Positions 8,425 through 15,409 of a DNA stretch of 64,000 nucleotides are shown here, one piece after another (position 1 is the stretch's first letter; each line of letters begins with the position of its first letter). This stretch comes from Candidatus Zixiibacteriota bacterium (lineage in GTDB: Bacteria; Zixibacteria; MSB-5A5; JAABVY01): assembly GCA_011056555.1 (NCBI GenBank), contig DSEQ01000007.1, forward strand, positions 45,000 to 108,999, given 5' to 3'. The notes below the pieces were generated by a model. It searched no databases. It had not been told where the DNA came from and saw nothing but the letters and a program-made list of their open reading frames with translations. Made by a program: the position numbers and the translations under genes.

Positions 8425-8487
8425 GGGTGGCCAAATCTTTAGATTGGGCCAGGGTCGTTCCTTCCCAAGCTGAAGCTTGGGGCACCC
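8425..8487. repeat. Two-hairpin repeat with GGGTG/CACCC ends (copy 2)
   Basis: Ends GGGTG and GGCACCC enclose CCAAATC-TTTA-GATTGG and a good CCCAAGC-TGAA-GCTTGGG hairpin. It is the sister of 7164-7232 and falls between the peptidase gene and the start of the next gene. Confidence 0.72.
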
Positions 8488-8521
8488 GGAATATGATTGC
8501 TTTGAAGGTTTGGATCAGGAT

Positions 8522-8977
8522 ATGAAAGAATACCGGATACGTAAAGCCTGGTGGATCAGCTATAACCTTGCGGGAATAGTTCTAATTGCGATGGGTGTAT
8601 GGGCGATATCGCTCTTCTTTCGAGATATGGTGGATTATCACAGGTTGATCGCAGGGATTGTGATTATCGTTTTCGTTGGATATATAGTGATCGACCGCAA
8701 CCTGTTGAAAATCCGCCTGACCGATAATTATGTCGCCCGTATCGGCATCCGAGCGGTATGCATAAAATTTCCAGATGCAACAGAGTTATTTCTCAAGAAC
8801 GGTAAGGCCTTTGTCAAGTCCGAGAAGTCCAGTATAACAATCAGCGATGAAATCACAGGCCGTGAGGAGATAATCCACTTCCTGACCAAAAAAGCGGTCG
8901 AGTATGAGATACCGATCTCGGGCGATGACTATATGCTGGACAAATACTGGAAGCCGCTCAAGGGGGATGGAAAATGA
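8522..8977 (+). CDS. Small membrane protein, possible PH-like domain
   Basis: A 151-aa protein from the ATG at 8522. The first 70 residues hold two membrane spans (around YNLAGIVLIAMGVWAISLF and LIAGIVIIVFVGYIVI), followed by a soluble beta-rich region (LLKIRLTDNYVARIGI ... SSITISDEITGREEII). Two spans plus a small beta domain resembles bacterial PH-like membrane proteins, but this is a fold guess without a decisive motif. The frame extends to 8477 inside the repeat element; the repeat is probably not coding, so 8522 is preferred. No strong ribosome site. Confidence 0.6.
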   Translation: MKEYRIRKAWWISYNLAGIVLIAMGVWAISLFFRDMVDYHRLIAGIVIIVFVGYIVIDRNLLKIRLTDNYVARIGIRAVCIKFPDATELFLKNGKAFVKSEKSSITISDEITGREEIIHFLTKKAVEYEIPISGDDYMLDKYWKPLKGDGK

Positions 8978-9002
8978 TAGCTGAGCTTTTGATATATTGT
9001 CA

Positions 9003-9159
9003 TAGATTCTTCGGCCGTCCTGGACCGAAGGTCGGTACTTCTTCGGAATGACAGTTTAGTTCGTCCTGTCATTCTGAACGCAGCGAAGAATCTCATTGAG
9101 TCGCCAAAAGGTTCCTCAGTCGTCCTGGACCGAAGGTCAGTACTCCTTCGGAATGACAT
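9003..9159. repeat. Cluster of GTCATTCTGA-family inverted repeats
   Basis: A half element (about 9003-9052) ends in TTCGGAATGACA. A full element (about 9066-9159) begins CTGTCATTCTGAACG and ends CCTTCGGAATGACAT. The segment CGTCCTGGACCGAAGGTC occurs in both. They are relatives of 7270-7346. Confidence 0.75.
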
Positions 9160-9161
9160 TC

Positions 9162-9190
9162 AAAAAAAACGGCTCCAAAATCGGAGCCGC
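9162..9190 (-). terminator. Rho-independent terminator of the acyl-CoA dehydrogenase operon
   Basis: On the minus strand CGGCTCC-GATTTT-GGAGCCG is followed by a run of eight T, 30 bp beyond the acyl-CoA dehydrogenase stop. Confidence 0.85.
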
Positions 9191-9221
9191 TTTCTTATTT
9201 CATTTGACAGTAAATAGAAAT

Positions 9222-10373
9222 CTATTTTCTGAGCATGTTGTTGGCAATGACCAGGCGCTGGACCTCGGAGGTGCCTTCGTAGATCTCGCATACTCTCTGG
9301 TCGCGGTAGAGCTTCTCGGCAATCGAGAATTCTCCGATGTAGCCGTAGCCGGAATGAATCTGCATGCATCTATCAACGCAGAAGTTGGCAGCTTCCGAGG
9401 CAAACAACTTGGCCTGAGAGGCGGACAGGTTAATCGACTCGCCCTTATCCTGGAGCTGGGCGGCCTTGTAGGTCAAAAGACGCGCGGCCTCGACTTTGGT
9501 AGCCATATCCGCAATCATCCATTGAATCGCCTGCAGTTTGGCGATCGGTGCGCCAAAAGCCACACGTTCCTTGGCGTACTTGATCGACTCATCTAGGGCG
9601 CGCTGGGCGATACCGGTGGACTGCGCCGCTATACCGACACGAGCGCCGTCAAGGGTCATCATAGCCATCTTGAAGCCTTTACCCGCAGGCCCCAGGAAGT
9701 TTTCCTTGGGTACCTTGACATTCTTATAAATGATTCTTCCAGTGGTGGCGTATTTCATGCCCATCTTATGTTTCAAGGTCGAACCCTCAAAACCCTCGGC
9801 ATCGGACGGAACGATAATGGCCGAGACTTTGGGACGATCACCCTCGTCTCCTTTGAGCTTTCCGAATGTTACCGCATAATCGCAGACATCCCCATGCATG
9901 ATGAAAATCTTCTCGCCATTAATGACATAGTGATCGCCGGCATCCTCGAATTCCGTACTTTGATTGGCGGCGTCCGAACCCGCATTGGGCTCTGTCAGGG
10001 CGAAAGCCGGGATCAATTCACCGGTTGCGGCTTTGGGAATATATTTCTTCTTTTGTTCATCGGTGCCGAAATTCATAATCGGATCGACCGCAAGTTGCGA
10101 GACGGCCGACAGAAGTGATGAAGGCGGATCGAAGTATGAGAGTTCCTCGATCATGGTTGCATATTCAATTTTCTTGCGTCCCTGACCGCCATATTCCTTG
10201 GGCATCACATAACCCACCAGTCCTTTGTCGGCCAGCTTCTTGAATATATCATGAGCGAACGCATCGGGTTCACGGTCATGTTTCAGTCCCAGAGGCTCAA
10301 TCTCCTTGGGGCAGAACTCGCGCATCATATCCCGGATCGGCTGCTGCAGTTCCGGATCGACATTATAAGTCAT
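9222..10373 (-). CDS. Acyl-CoA dehydrogenase (short-chain/butyryl-CoA type)
   Basis: A 383-aa flavoprotein of the usual length for the family, expected to oxidise an acyl-CoA to the enoyl-CoA and pass electrons to an electron-transfer flavoprotein. Marks in order: N-terminal helical domain; FAD/substrate motif ALTEPNAGSDAA; the middle beta domain; the C-terminal helical bundle with RVAFGAPIAKLQAIQWMIAD; and CEIYEGTSEVQRLVIA, whose Glu is the usual catalytic base. The ATG at 10373 follows AAGGAGG at good spacing. It is the last gene of a minus-strand set after the B12-binding mutase subunit and a small secreted protein, and a strong terminator follows. With pccB this suggests branched or odd-chain acyl-CoA oxidation. 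Chain-length specificity cannot be read from the sequence. Confidence 0.92.
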   Translation of the reverse strand: MTYNVDPELQQPIRDMMREFCPKEIEPLGLKHDREPDAFAHDIFKKLADKGLVGYVMPKEYGGQGRKKIEYATMIEELSYFDPPSSLLSAVSQLAVDPIMNFGTDEQKKKYIPKAATGELIPAFALTEPNAGSDAANQSTEFEDAGDHYVINGEKIFIMHGDVCDYAVTFGKLKGDEGDRPKVSAIIVPSDAEGFEGSTLKHKMGMKYATTGRIIYKNVKVPKENFLGPAGKGFKMAMMTLDGARVGIAAQSTGIAQRALDESIKYAKERVAFGAPIAKLQAIQWMIADMATKVEAARLLTYKAAQLQDKGESINLSASQAKLFASEAANFCVDRCMQIHSGYGYIGEFSIAEKLYRDQRVCEIYEGTSEVQRLVIANNMLRK

Positions 10374-10433
10374 TCATTTCCTCCTTGACCTCATATGTAT
10401 AACAAGTCCAAAATATTCAATTCCAATTTAAGA

Positions 10434-11219
10434 CTACTCCGCCGTCTCCGAAGGCTCGTCGGGTACCTCAGGCTCCTCGGCTTTCTCCTGTTCTTTGGCT
10501 CTTTCCTCAGCAGCCTTCTGGCGCGCTTGCATCATCTCGACTTCTTTGGCTTTGATTTTCTCAACCGTTTCCCAGTCGTTATAAGCCTTGATCATGATAC
10601 CCAGGGCGGCAGTAACATCAGAACCCACGCGCTGATAATCGACCCAGATCAGGCCGTCGGCGCCATAACGGGAAGCATCATCGATAAGACGGAAGTCCAT
10701 CGCCTGCGAGGAGAAGTTGGTTTCGGCCGGTCCGGTATGTATTTCCAGAATGCCCAGAATCTTATAGGGGAAGTCCACATCCTTGTATTCAATCAGCAAT
10801 GGTTCGGGATCGAGCGGGCTTTCTTTTTCGAGCTTGGGCGGTTTCTTGGCCTTTTTGTTTCTCTTTTCAATTTCCTTGGGAGAGAGATATTTTACCGCGA
10901 CACCGTTGGTAATCAGCGCGTCCTTTTCACCGGCGGGAGTATTATGAGTGATATAGACAACCGCGTGCGCATCCATTTTGGAGGCGATCTTGGAAAGATC
11001 CTCGAGATTCTCGCGGCGGCATTCTTTAGGAGTGCCGGTATTTTTGACGCTCAGAAGCTTCACGATTTCATAAGCTGTATCGACATCGTTCTCGGTCAGC
11101 CAGATTTCCTCAGCCTCACGCTTGCCGTATTCCTGAGCCATCACTGTAGATGGAATTACCATCAACGCAATAAATGTGAAAACTGATGCAATCAATAATT
11201 TTGAATTGAGCGGTTTCAT
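10434..11219 (-). CDS. Exported protein with YbjQ-like C-terminal region
   Basis: A 261-aa protein. The ATG at 11219 (MKPLNSKLLIASV) has a GGAGGG ribosome site and opens a signal peptide cleaved after about VMA-QE; an in-frame upstream ATG at 11288 is less likely because it overlaps the mutase gene. The middle contains DAHAVVYITHNTPAGEKDAL. The region around AMDFRLIDDASRYGADGLIW looks like the small YbjQ/heavy-metal-binding-like fold in which GAD precedes a beta strand. The last 40 residues are a Lys/Glu/Ala helix. The function is unknown. It lies 22 bp after the mutase subunit and 60 bp before the acyl-CoA dehydrogenase, so co-transcription is likely. Confidence 0.65.
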   Translation of the reverse strand: MKPLNSKLLIASVFTFIALMVIPSTVMAQEYGKREAEEIWLTENDVDTAYEIVKLLSVKNTGTPKECRRENLEDLSKIASKMDAHAVVYITHNTPAGEKDALITNGVAVKYLSPKEIEKRNKKAKKPPKLEKESPLDPEPLLIEYKDVDFPYKILGILEIHTGPAETNFSSQAMDFRLIDDASRYGADGLIWVDYQRVGSDVTAALGIMIKAYNDWETVEKIKAKEVEMMQARQKAAEERAKEQEKAEEPEVPDEPSETAE

Positions 11220-11241
11220 AGTTGAACCCTCCAATTTTGAG

Positions 11242-11661
11242 CTATAAAATTTCCTCTTTTTTGTCCCTGCCTGCAATTGCATTTTCAATAAATTTGATGA
11301 TATCCTCGGTGGGTGTGCCCGGCCCGAAGAGCTTGTCGATGCCTTTCGCTTCCAGCGCCTTGATATCGTCCCCGGGTATTATGCCTCCGCCGAAGAGGAT
11401 AATGTCCTCGGCTCCCTTTTCCTCGAGTTTCTGTTTGATGGCGGGGAAGAGGGTCATGTGGGCGCCGGAAAGAATTGAGATCCCCACGCAGTCGACATCC
11501 TCCTGAATGGCCGCCTCCACGATCATCGCAGGCGTCTGGCGCAGACCGGTATAGATAACCTCCATTCCGGCGTCGCGCAGGGCGGAAGCTATAACCTTGA
11601 TACCTCGATCATGACCATCCAGTCCGGGTTTTGCCAGCAGAACTCGTATCTTTCTTTCCAT
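11242..11661 (-). CDS. mcmA2: Methylmalonyl-CoA mutase, B12-binding small subunit / C-terminal domain
   Basis: A 139-aa cobalamin-binding domain. The signature [13 protein letters not shown] supplies the His that replaces dimethylbenzimidazole as lower cobalt ligand. SGAHMTLFP and [11 protein letters not shown] are the other conserved cofactor contacts. The domain stands alone, as in organisms with split mutases where a separate large subunit holds the TIM barrel; that subunit is not in the window. The mutase interconverts methylmalonyl-CoA and succinyl-CoA, which fits pccB at 4944-6494. It is the first gene of a minus-strand operon with an exported protein and an acyl-CoA dehydrogenase. The ATG at 11661 has a GGAG ribosome site. 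Confidence 0.92.
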   Translation of the reverse strand: MERKIRVLLAKPGLDGHDRGIKVIASALRDAGMEVIYTGLRQTPAMIVEAAIQEDVDCVGISILSGAHMTLFPAIKQKLEEKGAEDIILFGGGIIPGDDIKALEAKGIDKLFGPGTPTEDIIKFIENAIAGRDKKEEIL

Positions 11662-12028
11662 ATTCTCCTTATTGTTTGTACACTTACAGTTAGCTAACGA
11701 ATATAGCCAAGTTTAATGAAAATGCAACAAAAATCCCCTCCAGTTCTTTTGCCGACAGGGGTTTATTATTATACAAGCCAGGCGCCGATGTATTCCGAAA
11801 TTTTTTTGATTGAGTCTCATCGGCGGTCATGAATTTGCAGCTGTTAACGCAGGGTCCTGTGTACCGCATCCCCGCAAGGTGCGGGATTTCTGCCAGCGCG
11901 AACCAGGGTGCCCCATCCCCGTCAGGGGTGGGATTTCTGCCGAGGAAATATTCCCGATTTCCCGCTTGCCAAAAGGGAGTGAAAATAATATATATACACC
12001 TGAATTTTTCGAGAGGAGCTCTATTTTT
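11662..12028. other. Divergent intergenic region between mcmA2 and efp
   Basis: 367 bp without a convincing gene. It must hold the promoters of both divergent units and contains the repeat pair at 11867-11941. Open frames extending into efp from 11810 are read through the repeats and are not credible. Confidence 0.6.
11867..11941. repeat. Tandem pair of imperfect palindromes upstream of efp
   Basis: Two copies (11867-11894 and 11914-11941) share CATCCCCG and GGGATTTCTGCC. Each forms a small hairpin around ATCCCC/GGGAT and they are joined by a segment with CAGGGTGCCCC. The GGGTGCCC core resembles the ends of the two-hairpin elements elsewhere. Confidence 0.65.
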
Positions 12029-12586
12029 ATGATCGATACATCGGATTTTTTCAAGGGTATGAAAATTGAGATTGAGGGTGAACCCTTTATAATACTGGAC
12101 TTTCAGAATGCCCGCACCGCCCAGAGGCGCGCCAATGTTACCACCAAATTGAAACATCTCGTTACCGGCCAGGTGCTCGAGAAAACATTTTCATCCGGCA
12201 CCAAATTCGAGGAACCGCCGTTTGAGACACGCGATATGCAGTATATGTATAATGACGGCGAGAGCTACCATTTTATGGATACCGACACCTACGACCAGAT
12301 AGCGATTCCGGTTGATGCAATCGGGGATGATAAATGGTATCTGTTGGAAAATCATACGTATGAGATTCTGTTCTACCGCGGAAATGCGATAAACATCAAC
12401 CTGCCCACCTCGGTAGTGCTTGAGGTTGTCGAGGCCGAGCCGGCGATCAAGGGGGATCGTGTGTCCAACGTCATGAAAGGCGCCAAAGTCGAAACCGGCC
12501 TGGAGGTCAAGGTCCCGATTTTTGTCAAGGAGGGGGACAAGATCAAGATCGACACCCGTGACGGCAAGTACCTGGAGCGCATGTAA
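12029..12586 (+). CDS. efp: Elongation factor P with Gln at the modification position
   Basis: A 185-aa EF-P, the usual length. It relieves ribosome stalling at polyproline. The start at 12029 (MIDTSDFFKGMKIEIEGEPF) has a GAGAGGAG ribosome site. Three domains are present, with VMKGAKVETGLEVKVPIFV and GDKIKIDTRDGKYLERM in domain III. The domain I loop that reaches the P-site tRNA reads NARTAQRRANVTTKLKHL. Aligned with the common form (PGKGGAFVRTKLKN), the residue equal to E. coli Lys34 is Gln32, so the usual lysine or arginine modifications cannot occur there. The second helix of glycines is also replaced by Arg-Arg. The stop is followed directly by the rnhC TTG start. Confidence 0.92.
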   Translation: MIDTSDFFKGMKIEIEGEPFIILDFQNARTAQRRANVTTKLKHLVTGQVLEKTFSSGTKFEEPPFETRDMQYMYNDGESYHFMDTDTYDQIAIPVDAIGDDKWYLLENHTYEILFYRGNAININLPTSVVLEVVEAEPAIKGDRVSNVMKGAKVETGLEVKVPIFVKEGDKIKIDTRDGKYLERM

Positions 12587-13237
12587 TTGGAGATCATTGA
12601 GGCTCCCGACGAGTATATCGGCACCGATGAATCCGGCAAGGGGGATTATTTCGGGCCGCTTGTGATTGCGGGAGTGTATATCGGTCCCGGAAATCAGGCT
12701 CATCTCGAAAAACTGAATATCCTCGAGTCCAAACGCATCTCCGACAACCGTGCCATTTCTCTTTCAGAGGAAATCAAGAAATTATCTCATACATCAGTTG
12801 TGGTGATAGGCCCGGAAAAATATAACGAGCTGCATGATAAAATGAAGAATCTCAATAAACTGCTGGCCTGGGGGCATGCCAGGGTGATCGAGAACATACT
12901 GGATCTGCATGACTGCCGGGCCGCTATTTCTGATCAGTTCGGGGATGAGTCGCTGATAAAAAATTCGCTTATGAAAAAGGGAAAGAATATAAAACTTCAG
13001 CAGACACCAAGAGCCGAGAGATTTCTTGCTGTGGCGGCGGCCTCGGTCCTCGCCCGGGGGGCATTTTTGAATTATCTGAATAGACTCTCATCTCAATACG
13101 GTATTAAATTCCTGAAAGGGGCATCCAATCTGGTCGATCAGACCGGCAGACAATTTGCCGAAAAATTCGGTCATGATAAACTGAAACTGGTCGCCAAAAT
13201 GCACTTCAAGAATACAAAGCGGATTGAAGCTCCCTGA
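12587..13237 (+). CDS. rnhC: Ribonuclease HIII-type enzyme lacking the N-terminal domain
   Basis: A 216-aa protein that cleaves RNA in RNA/DNA hybrids. The family signature IGTDESGKGDYFGPLV gives the first catalytic Asp and the HIII-type Glu. SDQFGDESLI and AVAAASVLARGAFL are the later conserved parts. Typical RNase HIII proteins are near 300 aa with a TBP-like N-terminal substrate-binding domain; here the catalytic domain starts within 11 residues of the start, so that domain is missing. The TTG start directly abuts the efp TAA, with TGGAG as ribosome site, suggesting translational coupling. No in-frame extension is possible because the frame is closed upstream. Confidence 0.88.
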   Translation: MEIIEAPDEYIGTDESGKGDYFGPLVIAGVYIGPGNQAHLEKLNILESKRISDNRAISLSEEIKKLSHTSVVVIGPEKYNELHDKMKNLNKLLAWGHARVIENILDLHDCRAAISDQFGDESLIKNSLMKKGKNIKLQQTPRAERFLAVAAASVLARGAFLNYLNRLSSQYGIKFLKGASNLVDQTGRQFAEKFGHDKLKLVAKMHFKNTKRIEAP

Positions 13238-13357
13238 TTCCTTCTAATCAAAAGCAAAATAAGGGCTTAATTGCCATCAAAATTGCTTTTATCCCTCAAC
13301 TGAAACCATAATAATCCGATATTTCTTATAAGCGGGGGTTATACTGAAGGATTGTGT

Positions 13358-15409
13358 ATGACTAAAATAAGCTGGGCCATAATAACAATTTTGTTGCTTG
13401 CGCTTTTGTGGCTCTGGAAACGTCGTAAGGCAGCTCTGTTGCCTGATTTATCTTCCGGTTACAGCAGAATCGTGAGCAGTCTGGTCCTGCTGATCGGATG
13501 GTCGGCCTTGAATCTCCTGCAGAATATTCCGAATATCGAAAGTATTTTGGGGACGACTGTTCTTATTTTATTGGATTCATTCTCTACGGCCCTGCTCCCG
13601 GGAGCTATACTGCTTCTGGTAATTACATTTCTCATCGACTTTGCGCTAATTCGCAACCATGGCGCTTTCAGGAAGAGATCCGTCTCCTTTGCCGGCCTGA
13701 TGGGGGAAATCGCCGGGGTTTCAGTGAACAGGGGCAAACTGGCGTTTGTCGAGGAGGCCTCCGCAGTTCTGGCGAAAATTCTAAGTGCAGATTATTACCA
13801 GATCACAAAAATCGAAAATGATCAGCGCGTCAATCTCGGCGCCTGCAGCATTCAACATGGCCTTGATGTAAAGAACGGCCACAGATTTCGAATGCCCGAT
13901 GACGGGCTTAATTCATCTGATAGGGAACCGCTCTGCCGCAGGCATAAACAGATTTGTCTGTGCCTGAAGAGCAATTTGCCCGAGGCATATGAACTTATAT
14001 TCCTCCTGCCGAAATACCAGCGCATACTTAAGAAGCCGGAATTTCAGGACATTTTGCGATCGGTGCTGATAAGCAAGCTGGAGAATGCGGCACAAAATGA
14101 AGAGCTAAAAGAGCGGCTCGACATAGAAAGCCGGCAGAATCGGCTTTACCTGGAGAACGATCGGGATAGCGATATTGCCGCTTATCTCCAGCGCATCTAT
14201 CCGATTCTATCCGAGAAGGTGAAATTCGATTATATTTCGGTGGCGGTGCTCGATTCAGCGATCCAGAACATGTACCGCTATACCTATGCCGATGTCGGTG
14301 GAAGTTTGATTGAGCGGGGAATATGTTATCCCCTGAAACAGACCGCCGCACTCAGGGCGGCCGGGGAAGCGCGAATGCTGGTGGCCAATACGCTGGAGTC
14401 GGATTTTTACCGTGATGATTATCATCTGTATAAGAGCGGGTTCTCATCCCGCCTGGTTTATCCTGTACGCAATGATTCCGGCCGAGTGCTGGCCGTGCTC
14501 ACGCTGGCGGCTGTAAAACCAAAGACATTCAATCATCTGGATGAACCCGATCTTCAATTCCTTAATGCGCCGCTGTGCCGTATGATAGAATTCAATAATG
14601 TCAGCAGCATGATGAATACCCTCAAGAAACAGGTGGTTTCCAGTTTCAATCTCACCTTCGGTCTTGAAAATAGTCCAGGATCAAAAGGTTTCTATGATCG
14701 TTCAGCCCAGATTCTGGCGGAAACTCTTCCGGCAACCATGTGCCGGGTCTGGGGCTACGATCAGTCTTTGAACCGCCTGCGCTCGATAGGCTACCATTCC
14801 TTGCATCGACGTACCGATCAGATATCTGATTCGAGAAAGGACGTTGAGCTCGAGCTGATGCCCAGGCACAAAGCGGCCATCAAGATGGGCAAGGCAATTA
14901 TTGTGAATCAGTCCAACCCGGAAAGCAATATGGGTAAATCAGAAGTCGAGTTCATGGGCCTCCCGGGGATCAAGTCTGCTATTCTGGCCCCCATGCGGCT
15001 GCAGAACCGTATCAGCGGCATCGTCTCGGTAGGCGAAGTGCGCAACTGGGAGCGACGCTCGCTGGGTCAGCAGGAACTGCTGTATTCGCAGATCGTATCG
15101 ACCATATCGGCCCTGGTGCATGAGATCGACAGCAAAGCCCTGGAATTGAACAGGGTCAATGCGGTCTTGAATGAGATAGACAAACGATCACTGGTCTATG
15201 AGACCTACACAGACCTTCCCTCCAGGATATCATCGAAGCTCTCCGGGATAATGGGTGCGGCCGAATTGATCCGCCGCAAAATGCCGGAGGATGCCAGGGA
15301 GATGATACGTTATAACGATATTATCATCAAAGGCGCCGAGACGATAGCGAAGGAATTAAACAGGTTCGGCGAACTGAAAAAAAGCATCTTTCGGGACAAA
15401 GCAGTATGA
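13358..15409 (+). CDS. Membrane GAF-domain sensor with degenerate histidine-kinase dimerisation segment
   Basis: A 683-aa protein (ATG 13358; GAAGGA ribosome site). The N-terminus has several membrane spans (about 1-20, 35-50 and 60-90). The body holds about three GAF-like sensor modules, with SSRLVYPVRNDSGRVLAVLTLAA and GIKSAILAPMRLQNRISGIV as typical strands. The end (DLPSRISSKLSGIMGAAELI) aligns with a HisKA dimerisation helix, but no phospho-accepting His is present and there is no ATPase domain. It overlaps the next gene by ATGA, and that gene encodes a complete kinase with a normal H-box. The pair may form a hetero-oligomeric sensor in which this subunit senses and dimerises while the partner supplies catalysis. 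Ligand unknown. Confidence 0.7.
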   Translation: MTKISWAIITILLLALLWLWKRRKAALLPDLSSGYSRIVSSLVLLIGWSALNLLQNIPNIESILGTTVLILLDSFSTALLPGAILLLVITFLIDFALIRNHGAFRKRSVSFAGLMGEIAGVSVNRGKLAFVEEASAVLAKILSADYYQITKIENDQRVNLGACSIQHGLDVKNGHRFRMPDDGLNSSDREPLCRRHKQICLCLKSNLPEAYELIFLLPKYQRILKKPEFQDILRSVLISKLENAAQNEELKERLDIESRQNRLYLENDRDSDIAAYLQRIYPILSEKVKFDYISVAVLDSAIQNMYRYTYADVGGSLIERGICYPLKQTAALRAAGEARMLVANTLESDFYRDDYHLYKSGFSSRLVYPVRNDSGRVLAVLTLAAVKPKTFNHLDEPDLQFLNAPLCRMIEFNNVSSMMNTLKKQVVSSFNLTFGLENSPGSKGFYDRSAQILAETLPATMCRVWGYDQSLNRLRSIGYHSLHRRTDQISDSRKDVELELMPRHKAAIKMGKAIIVNQSNPESNMGKSEVEFMGLPGIKSAILAPMRLQNRISGIVSVGEVRNWERRSLGQQELLYSQIVSTISALVHEIDSKALELNRVNAVLNEIDKRSLVYETYTDLPSRISSKLSGIMGAAELIRRKMPEDAREMIRYNDIIIKGAETIAKELNRFGELKKSIFRDKAV

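Noticed and set aside
9096..9596. 166-aa plus-strand frame
   Set aside because: It runs through a repeat and a terminator, then antisense to the acyl-CoA dehydrogenase gene.
11810..12028. N-terminal extension of the efp frame
   Set aside because: It is read through palindromic repeats; EF-P length and the GAGAGGAG site support the ATG at 12029.
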